Positions 24,016 through 33,279 are shown, numbered from the stretch's first letter. The stretch is DNA of 64,000 bases from Limnoperna fortunei (GCA_944474755.1 OX104115.1:54130648-54194647); one strand, 5' to 3'. Numbers and translations: made by a program. The notes: generated by a model from the letters alone, not told the origin.

Positions 24016-24269
24016 AAGAAACATAAACATTATGTATAAAATACATCATCAATCAAAGAGAGGTAACTCTATCAGAGTTGCACTTAAAGATGTACACACA
24101 TGTATCAAGATTTAATACTTTGTTCATAGCAATTGGCTTTTTAAGAAACATAAACATTTTGTCTAAAATACATAATCAATCAAAGAGAGGTAACTCTATC
24201 GGAGTTGCACATAAAGATGTACACACATGTATCAAGATTTAATACTTTGTTCCCAACAATTGGCTTAAA
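24016..24269. repeat. 127-bp tandem duplication at the ORF1/ORF2 junction of the LINE
   Basis: 24016-24142 and 24143-24269 are near-identical direct copies (TTAAGAAACATAAACAT ... CAATTGGCTT) with an exact 127-bp offset. The second copy contains the last codons and stop of ORF1. The first copy is a duplicate lying in the inter-ORF spacer. Confidence 0.85.
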
Positions 24270-26258
24270 GCTCTTAGAACATTTTCTTTTTCTTTGTTTT
24301 GGTCCTTGTACCTATTCGTATAATTAACTTGCTCATTGTATCTAGGACTAGATCCAGGAAATATTTGCTCTGAATATGTGTGAGAATTTTGCTCAAGTAC
24401 ATGTGAATTTTTACCTCTAAATTCTTGATATCTTCCCGTATATGCTGGAATTTTTCTATTTTGAGTACTGTACCCTTGGTTTTTAAACCTTCTATTCGTT
24501 TCAATACTGTTATTAACAATATCTGTTTGTGTCTGATTGTATGAATCAAAATCAATCTGCCTATCTGGGTATACATCATAAAATTTACTATTAGCATGTA
24601 CATGTACATTTGAAATTTGGCTTGGTTTTACAGCCATTCCCATCATAGGATTCAACCCTTGTTTAAGTTGACTTACATAAATGTTGGTACCTTTTTGATT
24701 TAAATGTATACCGTCATAAAAACTATCAATATCAAAATGGTTCCCAAACTTTACAATATCAACTTCGAGATCTTTGCAAAAATCTACAAGTAAAGAATTA
24801 AGTAACCTCCTTTTCTGATCAAAATGAGTCAAAGATTTTATATCTTTATAAAACCTAGATAGTTTACAAAATACAATTTTTGACTCAGGGTACATATCTT
24901 TTGTAACTACATACAAGTGCTCAATATCTTTTATAACTTCATCTTGAGATAGATTTTCAATGTCATTAGACCCTATTTGAAATACAATTGTTTTTGATTT
25001 AATTTTACCAGATTTAATAAAATTTATAGCACCTTTAACAGTTATGTCCCACAATGTTGTCCTTCTAACTTTGCGATTCTTTTACATTAACTTAGGAAGC
25101 AAGTCTTTCACAAGCGATGTGCCCACTGTCCAGACATCGTTTTCAAGATTTTCTTCTGCCTGTACTTTTGTAACATTTGAGTTCGGTTTTGACTTGACAG
25201 TATTTTCCATCTCACCTGTCTTCTTGTCTTCATCTTTATTGACCGGTACGGACAATGTCTTATTGGATTTTACATTTGCAAAAATTTTTGAACTTGCAAT
25301 TGGATTTTTATATGTCTTTTGAAACAGTCTCAATCAATGATACTTTTTTAATTTTTTAATCTGTTCATCATTTGAGTTTAAGATCTCATTTTGTTTTAAA
25401 ATGATCAATTTCACATCATCTGTTGGTTCTTTTATTTTCTCTTTTGTGGATTTAGCTTCCATTTTAAGATTTTCCATCAATTGTTGGTTTAGACATTTTT
25501 CCATTTTATTGTTCATTTGCTTTATTTCTGTGTTCATACTTTCTAACCATTTGAACATCTGTTCGTTACTTTGTACCATTTTCAATTCTAGATTATGCAG
25601 TGCATTAGCAATGTTACTTATTTTACATGAGCAGTTATGGTTTTTCTGATTAGAATCTCCAACCTTTTGAGTTTCTACATGTAACAGTACTTTTTCCGAC
25701 TTATCCTGGGGTTTACAAGTATCTACCACCGGTTTGGTTATCTTTGTTTCTTGCGTGTTCACGATGACCTTAAGTTCGGTCTCATCTATCGAATTATTTG
25801 TTGAATCAAGCGATTTATCAGAACCTGGGAATGATAATTTCAATTTCTTTACTTCGTGGTCTATGTTAGAGGCTGGATTGCCTCCCTTTAAACACTTCTT
25901 TAAACTGTTTTTAATTCACGTTGAACCCAAGGTTGACAGCTGGTACCTTGAACTAAACACTTTAAAGTTGTGTAAAAGATGGTTATTGTCAGTATTTAGT
26001 GCCTTTGAACGTGACCTTCACCATCGTTTTAAACAGATTACGGTTGGGTAGTTTTTCAACAAATTTTTTGTCTTCATCATTCAAGTTTAGCGTAGTACCA
26101 CCCTTGTCATTGTCTATCCACTCAATTGTGAACTCAGATTCATTGCCTAGTTGTACATAGTACCTAAGAAGAAGTGCACGTCTCCAGTAATGTACGGATC
26201 TATTGTCCAAAGAAAAGCTTATTTGTTTGCTGTCACGTGTATTTGTAACATCGCCCAT
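24239..26258 (-). pseudogene. LINE ORF1: coiled coil plus SGNH/GDSL esterase, two in-frame stops
   Basis: The first 89 codons (26258-25989) start MGDVTNTRDSKQISFSLDNR and end at a TGA. A different frame then carries the protein from about 25930 to 24239. It contains a Cys/His-rich NHNCSCKI motif and a Lys/Glu/Met-rich coiled coil (about 25620-25340). The esterase starts with VGTSLVKDLLPKLM (block I, nucleophile Ser, about 25120-25085), followed by IGSNDIENL (block III) and DGIHLNQKG (block V, catalytic Asp-x-x-His). In this frame, TGA at 25334-25336 and TAA at 25082-25084 interrupt an otherwise continuous reading. CR1/L2-type ORF1 proteins with an esterase are known to bind RNA and lipids. 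The catalytic residues are retained here despite the stops. Confidence 0.82.
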
Positions 26259-26300
26259 TTTCCCCTTTGTAGATATTACTGTGTAATATATTTTAATTGT

Positions 26301-26928
26301 TCTTATATAATTGACAAGTTTTATATCATTGTAGTTCTCTCATATACTCATATTACCTGATTATTTCAAATTATTCATGCTCCATTTTGTTTACACCCGC
26401 CATATTATATGTTATTTTTAAAAAAATGTTGGAAATGAGGGAAAACAGGAACATTTAATTTGTTTAATCTTTGTGAATTAGCAATACGTTTTGGTGAGTT
26501 TATCATATGATCATTTGCAATTTGTATTTGTGGCAAGCGATGTTATTATCTGCGACAATAAGAACAACGGATTCAAGCATATTTTTACTTGTGTTTAAAT
26601 CGGATTGTTTTTTTTCCACTGTTTTAAACAATTTTATCCAGGTTATAAACGACTCAATATGTATTATGTTATTCAACATATTGCTGGAATACGTTGATCC
26701 TAATTTAGCTATTCTAAAATAGTCTTGTTATCTAAACATTTAATAACATATTTGATAGGTCGAAAATACGAAGTCCATTATCAATAGATCGGTTAACAAC
26801 ACTTTTATTTATATCAATTTAAATTTATTGAAGGAAAGACGTAAGAATAATATAATCATTATGATATAAATAATTCAAAACAATTTAGGTTATACTTTCT
26901 GTTTCTTAAGGAAGTAGAATACAACAAG
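26301..26928. other. non-coding, upstream of the B-box exon
   Basis: AT-rich sequence between the LINE 5' end and the B-box coding start. It may hold the promoter or an intron of that gene. No clear TATA or initiator can be chosen. Confidence 0.3.
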
Positions 26929-27640
26929 ATGGCAACCTGCAAAATTTGTGATGTAAAATCTCAATACGATCTTCTAAATTTTAATAATTGTAAATTACAC
27001 TGTTGTGGAAAGTGTTACGATTCGCACCTAAAAGAATGTAATAAATTAAGAGAGTTTAAATACCATTTGTGCAAGCAACATCTAAGCCATATTGAAGGAT
27101 ATTGTCTTGAGTGCGCTCAGATGACGTGTGGCAGGTGTCGTGATACAGACCACAGAGATCATAACATACTATCGACGAAATTAGCAGTAGATAGCGTAGC
27201 AAGCGAAATCGGCAATGTTTCTTAAGATATAAACACTAAAGACGTTGAAATAAAAAATTTCCCAGACACGAAAGTGATTAAAAGTGATTTAGAAAACAAA
27301 GTCAAAAACGCGGAAAGAAAATGGAAATCGCTAATAACCATCGTAAACGCTTCTTTACTGTCAGAGATTGCTCAAAAAGTCAAAAGATCTGAAGACCAAA
27401 AACTGGAACTACACCATATTTTAAACGAAACAAAGACCAATTTGACTCATTTAAGAAAGGAAGCCTTTCCTATTGCATTTTTATCAAAATGGATGTGCAT
27501 TACTCGCAATTTAGATCAGTTTTTAAAACGCCTAATACAGTACGAAGAAGGCATTGCTCACCTTGAACAGATGAAAACTTGGAACATCAACGTGCTTTTC
27601 CGGAATCGTTTCCTGGAAGTTAAATCTAATTTCTATGCTA
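26929..27640 (+). pseudogene. B-box (TRIM-like) exon with coiled coil, one in-frame stop
   Basis: The ATG at 26929 starts a protein with two zinc-binding boxes. Residues 4-37 are a degenerate B-box1-like Cys cluster (CKIC ... CKLHCCGKC). Residues 48-78 are a complete B-box2: C48-x2-H51, C59-x2-C62, C67-x2-C70, H75-x2-H78. The frame meets TAA at 27223-27225 just after LAVDSVASEIGNVS. It then resumes in the same frame with DINTKDVEIKNF and a long helical, Lys/Glu-rich coiled coil to about residue 230 (RNRFLEVKSN), before a poly-T tract. There is no RING domain upstream. B-box/coiled-coil proteins lacking RING are abundant in bivalves. The single stop suggests a recent pseudogene, a sequencing error, or a short B-box-only product ending at 27225. 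Confidence 0.72.
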
Positions 27641-27641
27641 G

Positions 27642-27672
27642 TTTTTTTTTTTTTTTTTTTTGTTTTTTTTTT
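27642..27672. repeat. poly-T tract
   Basis: Twenty Ts, one G, then ten Ts. It directly follows the coding part of the B-box exon and could be the polypyrimidine part of an intron or the A-tail of an inverted retro-insertion. Confidence 0.85.
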
Positions 27673-29371
27673 AAATTCGAATCATTGCAGTAATGGTTAA
27701 TAATCATGATAATAACAGCAATAGTTACTTATAGCGGCACATCTTTTTATGTCATGCTGCATTTTTCTAATTCTTTCTTGGCAAAGCGAATTATGCTGTA
27801 ACACATTTTACAACAAGCCACATAGAATTAAATGAAAAAAAAAACAAACGCATGAATTAATGTTCAATTACGGCCCTCTCTTGATGGAAAAATTCGGATT
27901 TGTTCCCTTAATAACATCAATCATGTATTGTTTGAAGGCTTACATTTTTATTAAATTTGTGATGCTCTTTTTCTTGTTTACATGTTTATTTCTGATTTTA
28001 TTTAAATTTTATTTACCAGGGAACAATAGACTGATTTGTTTCCCACTTAGTTCAGTGCAATAAAGTTATTTACTCGCAAAAAATAGGTTTTTTCCCGCAA
28101 GTGGTCAATATGGGATCATTTCGCGGGATTCAAAAGAGTTGCTTCCTTCTGTGGTTTATTTTTTGGAAAACGTTTCAAATGCTGTATAGTCACATGTCAA
28201 CCAAAAAACAGAATAAATGAAATAAAATAATTCCTTGGTTCCCTTTATTTTAAATTTAACAGTGGAACAAGAAGCGCTAGCTAAAAATAATCTTACAATG
28301 ACATCAAAAACGGAAATCGGAGACAATACTGTTTCTGTAATTTTTTATTGAATGTTTTCAGCGTCCTGTGCGTTATATTTTACCTTTATTCAGGGCGAGA
28401 CAACGTTTTCAATAAATCAACGAGAAAAAGGATTGGACATTTAGAACAACATTTTAATTGCCACTGGAAAGTATGGAGTATTCTGTAGGCAATAAGCCTC
28501 TTTTTCGAAATATACAAAAGCTTCTTTATCTAAAGACGCGCGACTATTTCCAACAAGTTACCCTTAACAGTCCGCCATCAGGCTTTCCGTGTAATCTGAC
28601 TACACCCAATGCGAGGGCCTCCCATATCCGCTTCTTGGGGACGCACTAGGTACCTCAGTTCTCTAGACCCCGCACAGAATATGGATCCAATGTTCAACTT
28701 GGATTTAACATTTGAATTTTTTTTTTCGATAATAAATTTTCCATAGAACTACATAATTCCATGTCTCTGAGACCAACAAAGCACGCGCTGAATTCGCAGG
28801 ATAAGTTTTTGAAATACATGCATAAATCTTGATAATATATATTGAGTACGTTTTAGCAAACCCAAAGCTCGTGAATTATTCATAGTCCTCAAGTGAAGAT
28901 TATATTATTATTTGCATTTATTTCATACCAGTAAAATTATGTTTGTTTTAATTGGAGAAATCAAGGTGAGTTGGTATTAATTAATCTGCAGTAATTTGAC
29001 ATGGGGGCATTATCACGCCGTGATGTGAGTATTATCATGTCATGGTAATTCCCTCTCCAGTGACAAGTTACATAAACTGTTTATTTATAAGATATATAAA
29101 TGAATAAATGTAAATGTGCAACATAAATAAAGAAAAATGTCATTAAGTTTAGAAAACAAACTGTGTATATCCTGAAAATGCCGAATGATGATATATCATC
29201 AGGCTAACATCCAAGTCTTAGCTACAAATAAAATAATACACTGTCATGACTGTAAACTACGTTTTTTTTTAATTCTTAAATGAATAAAATATAATCGTTG
29301 CTTATATAGCTGGCATTGTCATTATAATTGACAGTATTCCGGACAGTGGTATTGTTTTCATACTGGGATAG
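27673..29371. other. non-coding, likely intronic
   Basis: It lies between the B-box exon and the candidate exon at 29994. A locally GC-richer patch near 28565-28680 has no recognisable domain. Nothing else can be supported. Confidence 0.35.
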
Positions 29372-29790
29372 TTTTCAGTGCTCGACCCACAGAGCAGCCC
29401 AACGCGTCCCCGGGTGGCGGATAGGGGAGACCCTCTCGCTTGGGGGGGGGGGTGTCAGGTCGTAATACGGACAGCCTGGCCGCGGACAATAGTGGGTAAC
29501 GTGTTTAGACAGTGCTACGCTCCTTGCACGATACAGATCCCTTTTGTAGATTTCGAAAAAAGTAGGCCCCTTGTAGCCCCTACAAAAGGCCAAATTCTCC
29601 GACCCTACCCAATACTACATGCTTTTCCCAGTGGCTGTCAAAACTTTGTTCCCTGTGTCCCACCCTACCCCTTTTTCCATCGATTTATTGTTTGTTACCT
29701 TGCTCCCGTCCTGAATATAGATGTAATACTGCTCGCTAGACGTAAAGCAATGATCCAATCAATCAATCAATCAATCAAACAATCAACATT
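29372..29790 (+). mobile_element. possible retroelement 3' fragment ending in (AATC)n
   Basis: This is a sharply GC-richer island in AT-rich surroundings. It starts near GTGCTCGACCCACAGAGCAG, contains a G10 run at 29441-29450, and ends AAAGCAATGATC followed by about seven AATC repeats (29756-29786). Many non-LTR insertions in invertebrates end in such a short tandem tail. No transposon protein domain is readable, so the family is unknown. Confidence 0.35.
29756..29786. repeat. (AATC)n microsatellite
   Basis: Six to seven tandem AATC units with one AAAC variant. Confidence 0.85.
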
Positions 29791-29993
29791 GATAATACCC
29801 TCGCCTTTCGCTCGGGCACTATCAATGGTTCATGCAATACCGGTCTCCCTTGTGCAGTCAAGATATCATCACAATGCTCTCTATATAAGCAACTATTGTA
29901 TAATTTATGAATAAATTAATTTGTTTTACATAATTGATTAAATATATACATTCTTCAACAAAAAAAATAATCCAAACCGTATAAATTTTCTAG

Positions 29994-30178
29994 AAATGTT
30001 GATGAAACGTCCATAGATTCGCCAATCAGCAATCAAAGCAACGATGTCGCTAAAATAACGGCATTGCTAGCTCGTGCATCCATAAGAGAAAACCAGGGTT
30101 TAGGAAATGAAGCATTGCAAGGAAGCGATATCGTACAGGAAAATTATGTTAGCATTAATTCAACACAGTCAGGGAAAG
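29994..30178 (+). CDS. candidate internal exon, polar linker, possibly of the B-box gene
   Basis: A 185-nt frame is open throughout, reading NVDETSIDSPISNQSNDVAK and onward to NSTQSGK. It is bounded by a good acceptor (AAATTTTCTAG, ending 29993) and a strong donor (AAAG|GTAATAAGT at 30178/30179). The encoded segment is Ser/Asn/Gln-rich with a short helical ALLARASIRENQG stretch. No domain was recognised. It lies on the same strand, 2.3 kb downstream of the B-box coding part, so it could be the next exon of that gene. Splicing phase was not tested. Confidence 0.45.
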
Positions 30179-30413
30179 GTAATAAGTAAGACTCTTATGT
30201 ATCAGCAAATGTTTTGATTGTTTGAATTATAATAATTGTACACTAACCAAGAACAAGTTTTTTGTGTACCATTCATATTAACTAGCATGAGTGTGTCAGC
30301 TTCGTGTTACTTCTGCGACATCTTGTGCATCAGTCCTCCGTTGTCGTGCTTCTATTTATTATCAATGCATCCACACCAACAGCAAAAACACAGAATGAAA
30401 CACGTCACTGTCA

Positions 30414-30613
30414 NNNNNNNNNNNNNNNNNNNNNNNNNNNNNNNNNNNNNNNNNNNNNNNNNNNNNNNNNNNNNNNNNNNNNNNNNNNNNNNNNNNNNNN
30501 NNNNNNNNNNNNNNNNNNNNNNNNNNNNNNNNNNNNNNNNNNNNNNNNNNNNNNNNNNNNNNNNNNNNNNNNNNNNNNNNNNNNNNNNNNNNNNNNNNNN
30601 NNNNNNNNNNNNN
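30414..30613. other. assembly gap (200 N)
   Basis: Exactly 200 Ns, a typical scaffold placeholder. The true size is unknown. The left border of the large tandem array is hidden here: the sequence before it is unique, while the first base after it is already inside a repeat unit (equivalent to 32876). Confidence 0.99.
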
Positions 30614-30827
30614 ACAAGCTTTTTTATGACAGGGGAAATAACTCCGTAAAGAAAAAGTGTTCAGTGTGACAGGGTCAACTGCGAAAGCGTAATGTCTCAT
30701 ACATTCATAGTACAAAATGTCTTTACGACATGTCGCGAAACAAAATTTATAATAAGGAAAAAAAGTTGGCGGAAAAAAAATAAGAATAATAATAATAATA
30801 ATAAGAAACAGACTAATAACAGTAAGT

Positions 30828-30947
30828 CTTTCCACTGGAAAGTGGAAAGCCTTAATAATTAAAGTTCCTTTCTTCCTTCGGAAGAAAAAATAAAGTTTTT
30901 TTTCACATCAAGCGACATTTTTTACACCGCAGCGTAAAAAAAAAATG
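30828..30947. repeat. three consecutive hairpins (present at the end of every unit)
   Basis: Hairpin 1: CTTTCCAC / GTGGAAAG around TGGAAA (30828-30849). Hairpin 2: TTTCTTCC / GGAAGAAA around TTC (30869-30887). Hairpin 3: CATTTTTTAC / GTAAAAAA(AAAATG) around the 8-base loop ACCGCAGC (30916-30947). They follow a (TAA)n tract at about 30784-30804. This module is the site of the large extra segment in the two long units and is itself duplicated there. The loop of hairpin 3 is the most variable short spot of the array. Confidence 0.85.
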
Positions 30948-30957
30948 TTTTTTTTTC

Positions 30958-30967
30958 TATATAAAAG
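30958..30967 (+). promoter_or_regulatory. TATA-like box TATATAAAAG upstream of the tRNA-like module
   Basis: A consensus-like TATA box repeated in every unit, 51 bp before the ATG at 31018 (a 74-codon open frame, 31018-31242). An earlier ATG at 31010 has only two further codons before a stop. Function is inferred only. The encoded peptide shows no family features, and the ORF overlaps the antisense tRNA-like module. Confidence 0.25.
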
Positions 30968-31013
30968 TACATAACTGCACAAAATATACGTGAAACGTAG
31001 CAGAAAACCATGC

Positions 31014-31105
31014 AAAAATGACTTGTCACATCCTAGTATCGAACTCAGGATGTCAGTATTGCCAGCTCAGCGCTCTATCCACTGCGCCACGGAAGCTTGT
31101 TGATG
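31014..31105 (-). ncRNA. tRNA-like Pol III module (one per array unit)
   Basis: On the minus strand the tRNA-like part starts about 31096 with GCTTCCG. An A box TGGCGCAGTGG lies at 31089-31079, inside a perfect 4-bp D stem (GCGC/GCGC). A B box GAGTTCGATAC lies at 31046-31036, in a T arm with 4 of 5 pairs. The 32-nt box spacing is normal for a tRNA. A T5 terminator (AAAAA on plus, 31014-31018) follows about 10 nt after the tRNA-sized body, so a transcript of about 80-90 nt is predicted. The acceptor stem does not pair and the anticodon stem is poor, so it is a tRNA relic or SINE head rather than a translating tRNA. Exact copies are offset to each unit start: 33276, 35540, 37803, 40065, 42328, 44590, 46852, 49114, 51378, 55151, 57413, 59675 and 63450 (terminator coordinate). 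Confidence 0.6.
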
Positions 31106-32190
31106 ACATATCAAATTTTGACGTATATATACCTTCTATGTGTTTTCTACATTTAAAATACAAAGACATTTTATATTGTTTTCGTGTATTTACAAATGAA
31201 ATAAATAAGAAAGACAGAAAATTCTTTGATTTTTATTTATGAAATACATATAGAACGCTTTGATCTGAGTGGGCAGCGTCTGATGTCACGTGACCAGGCT
31301 ATTATATTATCGTGGACTTAGTTTTAATCAAGTCACTTGGGGGGCTGACATTGGACAGTTAACATGGATATATTACACATGATCGCGATATACATATAAG
31401 TATCATCAAAATTACGTTTCGCGACGTCAACAGTGATGCTATTTTGACAGTTTAATTCAAAGGAATGTTACTTTCAATTCATTGTAATAGGGAAACCGTT
31501 TCTTTGTTCGGTAAAATACAGCAGTCGTGCATACCGGACGACACTCGATGTCATTTCAAAATAAATGCTCAAGTAGAAAAAATGTTTGTTTCAGCTAGAA
31601 CAACTCATGAAGACATAATTCAGATGTATATTTTAAGGATTTATCAATGCACAAACATTCAACCGCTGAAATCTAGGGGGTACCGATTGGGTCTCGACAT
31701 TTGATTTTTTCTGCCGATTTTCGATTTTGTTGACATTTATGCACATCCGAGATACTTGGTTGGGGTAAAATCGACATTCTAAATCGATTGGCGCCATTTT
31801 CGAAAGGCTAGGATTTATGGTTTTTCTGAAAATCGCGATTTTTGCATAAAAAACCTATCTTTAACTTTCATGACCTGGAAATTTTTTTATCGTTCGTCAG
31901 AATGATTTCTACTGTAGCGACAATTCAAGGACATCGATCCCCGAACTATTTGGCGTCCATTTTGTTTCACCATTCTCTGTGGTCCAGGATGAAATCTGCA
32001 CACTACATTCTGATGGGGTACCTTAGAAACACCCCCCCCCCTTTATTTTTGCAGGCTGGCGGAATACCCTAAAATTCCCCATGTTTTTGCCCATGCCTGG
32101 CACCAAATTGTATTGCGACATGTAGCAAGCTAAAAAAACAAAGCGAATCCAAAGGTACAAAAATTCACATGTCGCTGTACTGAAACCCAG

Positions 32191-32244
32191 GTGACCTTGA
32201 CCTTTGACCTTGTGACCTTGGGCAAGGTCAAGGTGAAAGTTGAC
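32191..32244. promoter_or_regulatory. AGGTCA half-site cluster A (foldback), one per unit
   Basis: Four TGACCT copies in GTGACCTTGACCTTTGACCT and the following TGTGACC are followed by AGGTCA and AGGTGA in the opposite orientation, giving an inverted repeat. On the minus strand the spacing makes a perfect DR1 (AGGTCA-A-AGGTCA) and a DR0, the arrangements bound by RXR/HNF4-type nuclear receptors. Binding is not shown. The motif is a common dispersed mollusc repeat. Confidence 0.45.
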
Positions 32245-32325
32245 ATTTTACCTATTACAAGTTATTGCCTATCTTTTACCGTTTCAAGGGAATAGCGATG
32301 GCGAGACAATGTCAAAATTTCAAAC

Positions 32326-32379
32326 GTGACCTTGACCTTTGACCTTGTGTCCATTTTCAAGGTCAAGGTCAATGATGAC
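32326..32379. promoter_or_regulatory. AGGTCA half-site cluster B (foldback), one per unit
   Basis: Three TGACCT copies followed after about 12 bp by two AGGTCA copies, again an 11-bp perfect inverted repeat (TGACCTTGACC / GGTCAAGGTCA). It opens a ~290-bp subrepeat that continues with GTTATAGTTACTGAGATATA and GGGGAGACAACTCTTATAAA. Confidence 0.45.
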
Positions 32380-32613
32380 AAATGATATAAGGTTTCATGT
32401 ATATATCTGTTATAGTTACTGAGATATAGTGATCTAATGTAACTCACAATGCATATTATTGGTCTAAGGGGAGACAACTCTTATAAAATGTCAAATAAAA
32501 AAAGTGACGATTCAAGATCTTAATATGATACACATTTTGGTAAAGGTTTCAGTTCTCTATCTATTATAGTAAAGGAGGAGATCTGCACACAACAAAGGGT
32601 CAAAAATTAGAAC

Positions 32614-32667
32614 ATGACCTTGACCTTTGACCTTGTGACCTTTTTCAAGGTCAAGGTCAATGACGAC
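32614..32667. promoter_or_regulatory. AGGTCA half-site cluster C (foldback), one per unit
   Basis: Four TGACCT and two AGGTCA copies, an arrangement like cluster A. It opens the next diverged subrepeat, which continues GTTCATGAGTTACTCTGG and GGGGAAATAACTCCTATAAG. Clusters B and C are 288 bp apart. Confidence 0.45.
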
Positions 32668-33279
32668 CAACTGTGAAATATCTAGTCTTTATCACCTCTG
32701 GTTCATGAGTTACTCTGGTCAAAAATGTACTTGCAATAAATAAGGGGAAATAACTCCTATAAGAAGGTGAAAATTTCTTTAATGCGATATGTTATAAAGT
32801 GTCGCAATCCTTCGCTGAACATTTTGGAACAACTTTTATTGCAATATCTTTTACAGTTTCAAAGTTAATCTGCACACAAGCTTTTTTATGACAGGGGAAA
32901 TAACTCCGTAAAGAAAAAGTGTTCAGTGTGACAGGGTCAACTGCGAAAGCGTAATGTCTCATACATTCATAGTACAAAATGTCTTTACGACATGTCGCGA
33001 AACAAAATTTATAATAAGGAAAAAAAGTTGGCGGAAAAAAAATAAGAATAATAATAATAATAATAAGAAACAGACTAATAACAGTAAGTCTTTCCACTGG
33101 AAAGTGGAAAGCCTTAATAATTAAAGTTCCTTTCTTCCTTCGGAAGAAAAAATAAAGTTTTTTTTCACATCAAGCGACATTTTTTACACCGCAGCGTAAA
33201 AAAAAAATGTTTTTTTTTCTATATAAAAGTACATAACTGCACAAAATATACGTGAAACGTAGCAGAAAACCATGCAAAA

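Larger units (their letters stand above)
20265..26300 (-). mobile_element. CR1/L2-like non-LTR retrotransposon (LINE), near full length, inactive
   Basis: On the minus strand the element runs from ORF1 (about 26258-24239) through ORF2 with an APE endonuclease (about 23959-23110) and reverse transcriptase (about 22830-20529). It ends in a 3' UTR finishing TTTTGCAAATAAATAAAGTT near 20285. The order, the APE-type endonuclease and an ORF1 with an SGNH esterase place it in the CR1/L2/Rex1 group. ORF1 has two in-frame stops plus a frame change near its start, and ORF2 has several frameshifts and stops, so it cannot move by itself. The 5' limit is approximate. No target-site duplication could be identified. 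Confidence 0.85.
30614..31017. repeat. array unit 0, partial (3' end only)
   Basis: The first 404 bp after the gap, equal to 32876-33279 of unit 1. It holds the (TAA)n tract and the three hairpins. Confidence 0.95.
31018..33279. repeat. array unit 1 (2262 bp)
   Basis: Reference short unit. C10 tract at 32032-32041. It carries the A allele at 32735 (TTGCAATAAA), which it shares with units 10-13 but not 2-9, and a private C at 32664 (AATGACGACC). Confidence 0.95.

Noticed and set aside
25044..26051. Plus-strand open frames of 82-105 codons
   Set aside because: They are antisense shadows of LINE ORF1, whose minus-strand reading has recognisable domains.
29165..29215. Hammerhead-like CTGATGA on the minus strand
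   Set aside because: The GAAA half of the core and a closing stem are missing.
30236..30835. Open frames across the N gap
   Set aside because: Unknown bases were read as open sequence. There is no support on either side.
31014..31105. Functional tRNA gene
   Set aside because: The acceptor stem has only two or three possible pairs and the anticodon stem does not form. Kept as a tRNA-like Pol III module only.
31870..31905. Hammerhead ribozyme (CUGACGA-like core on the minus strand near TTCGTCAG)
   Set aside because: The following sequence cannot form stem II and the downstream GAAA is not placed for stem III. No other CUGANGA...GAAA arrangement was found by eye in the unit.
32191..32900. CRISPR-like array because of the regular repeats in the array
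   Set aside because: The genome is eukaryotic, repeats are kilobase-scale or subrepeats of ~290 bp, spacers are not unique, and no cas genes are present.
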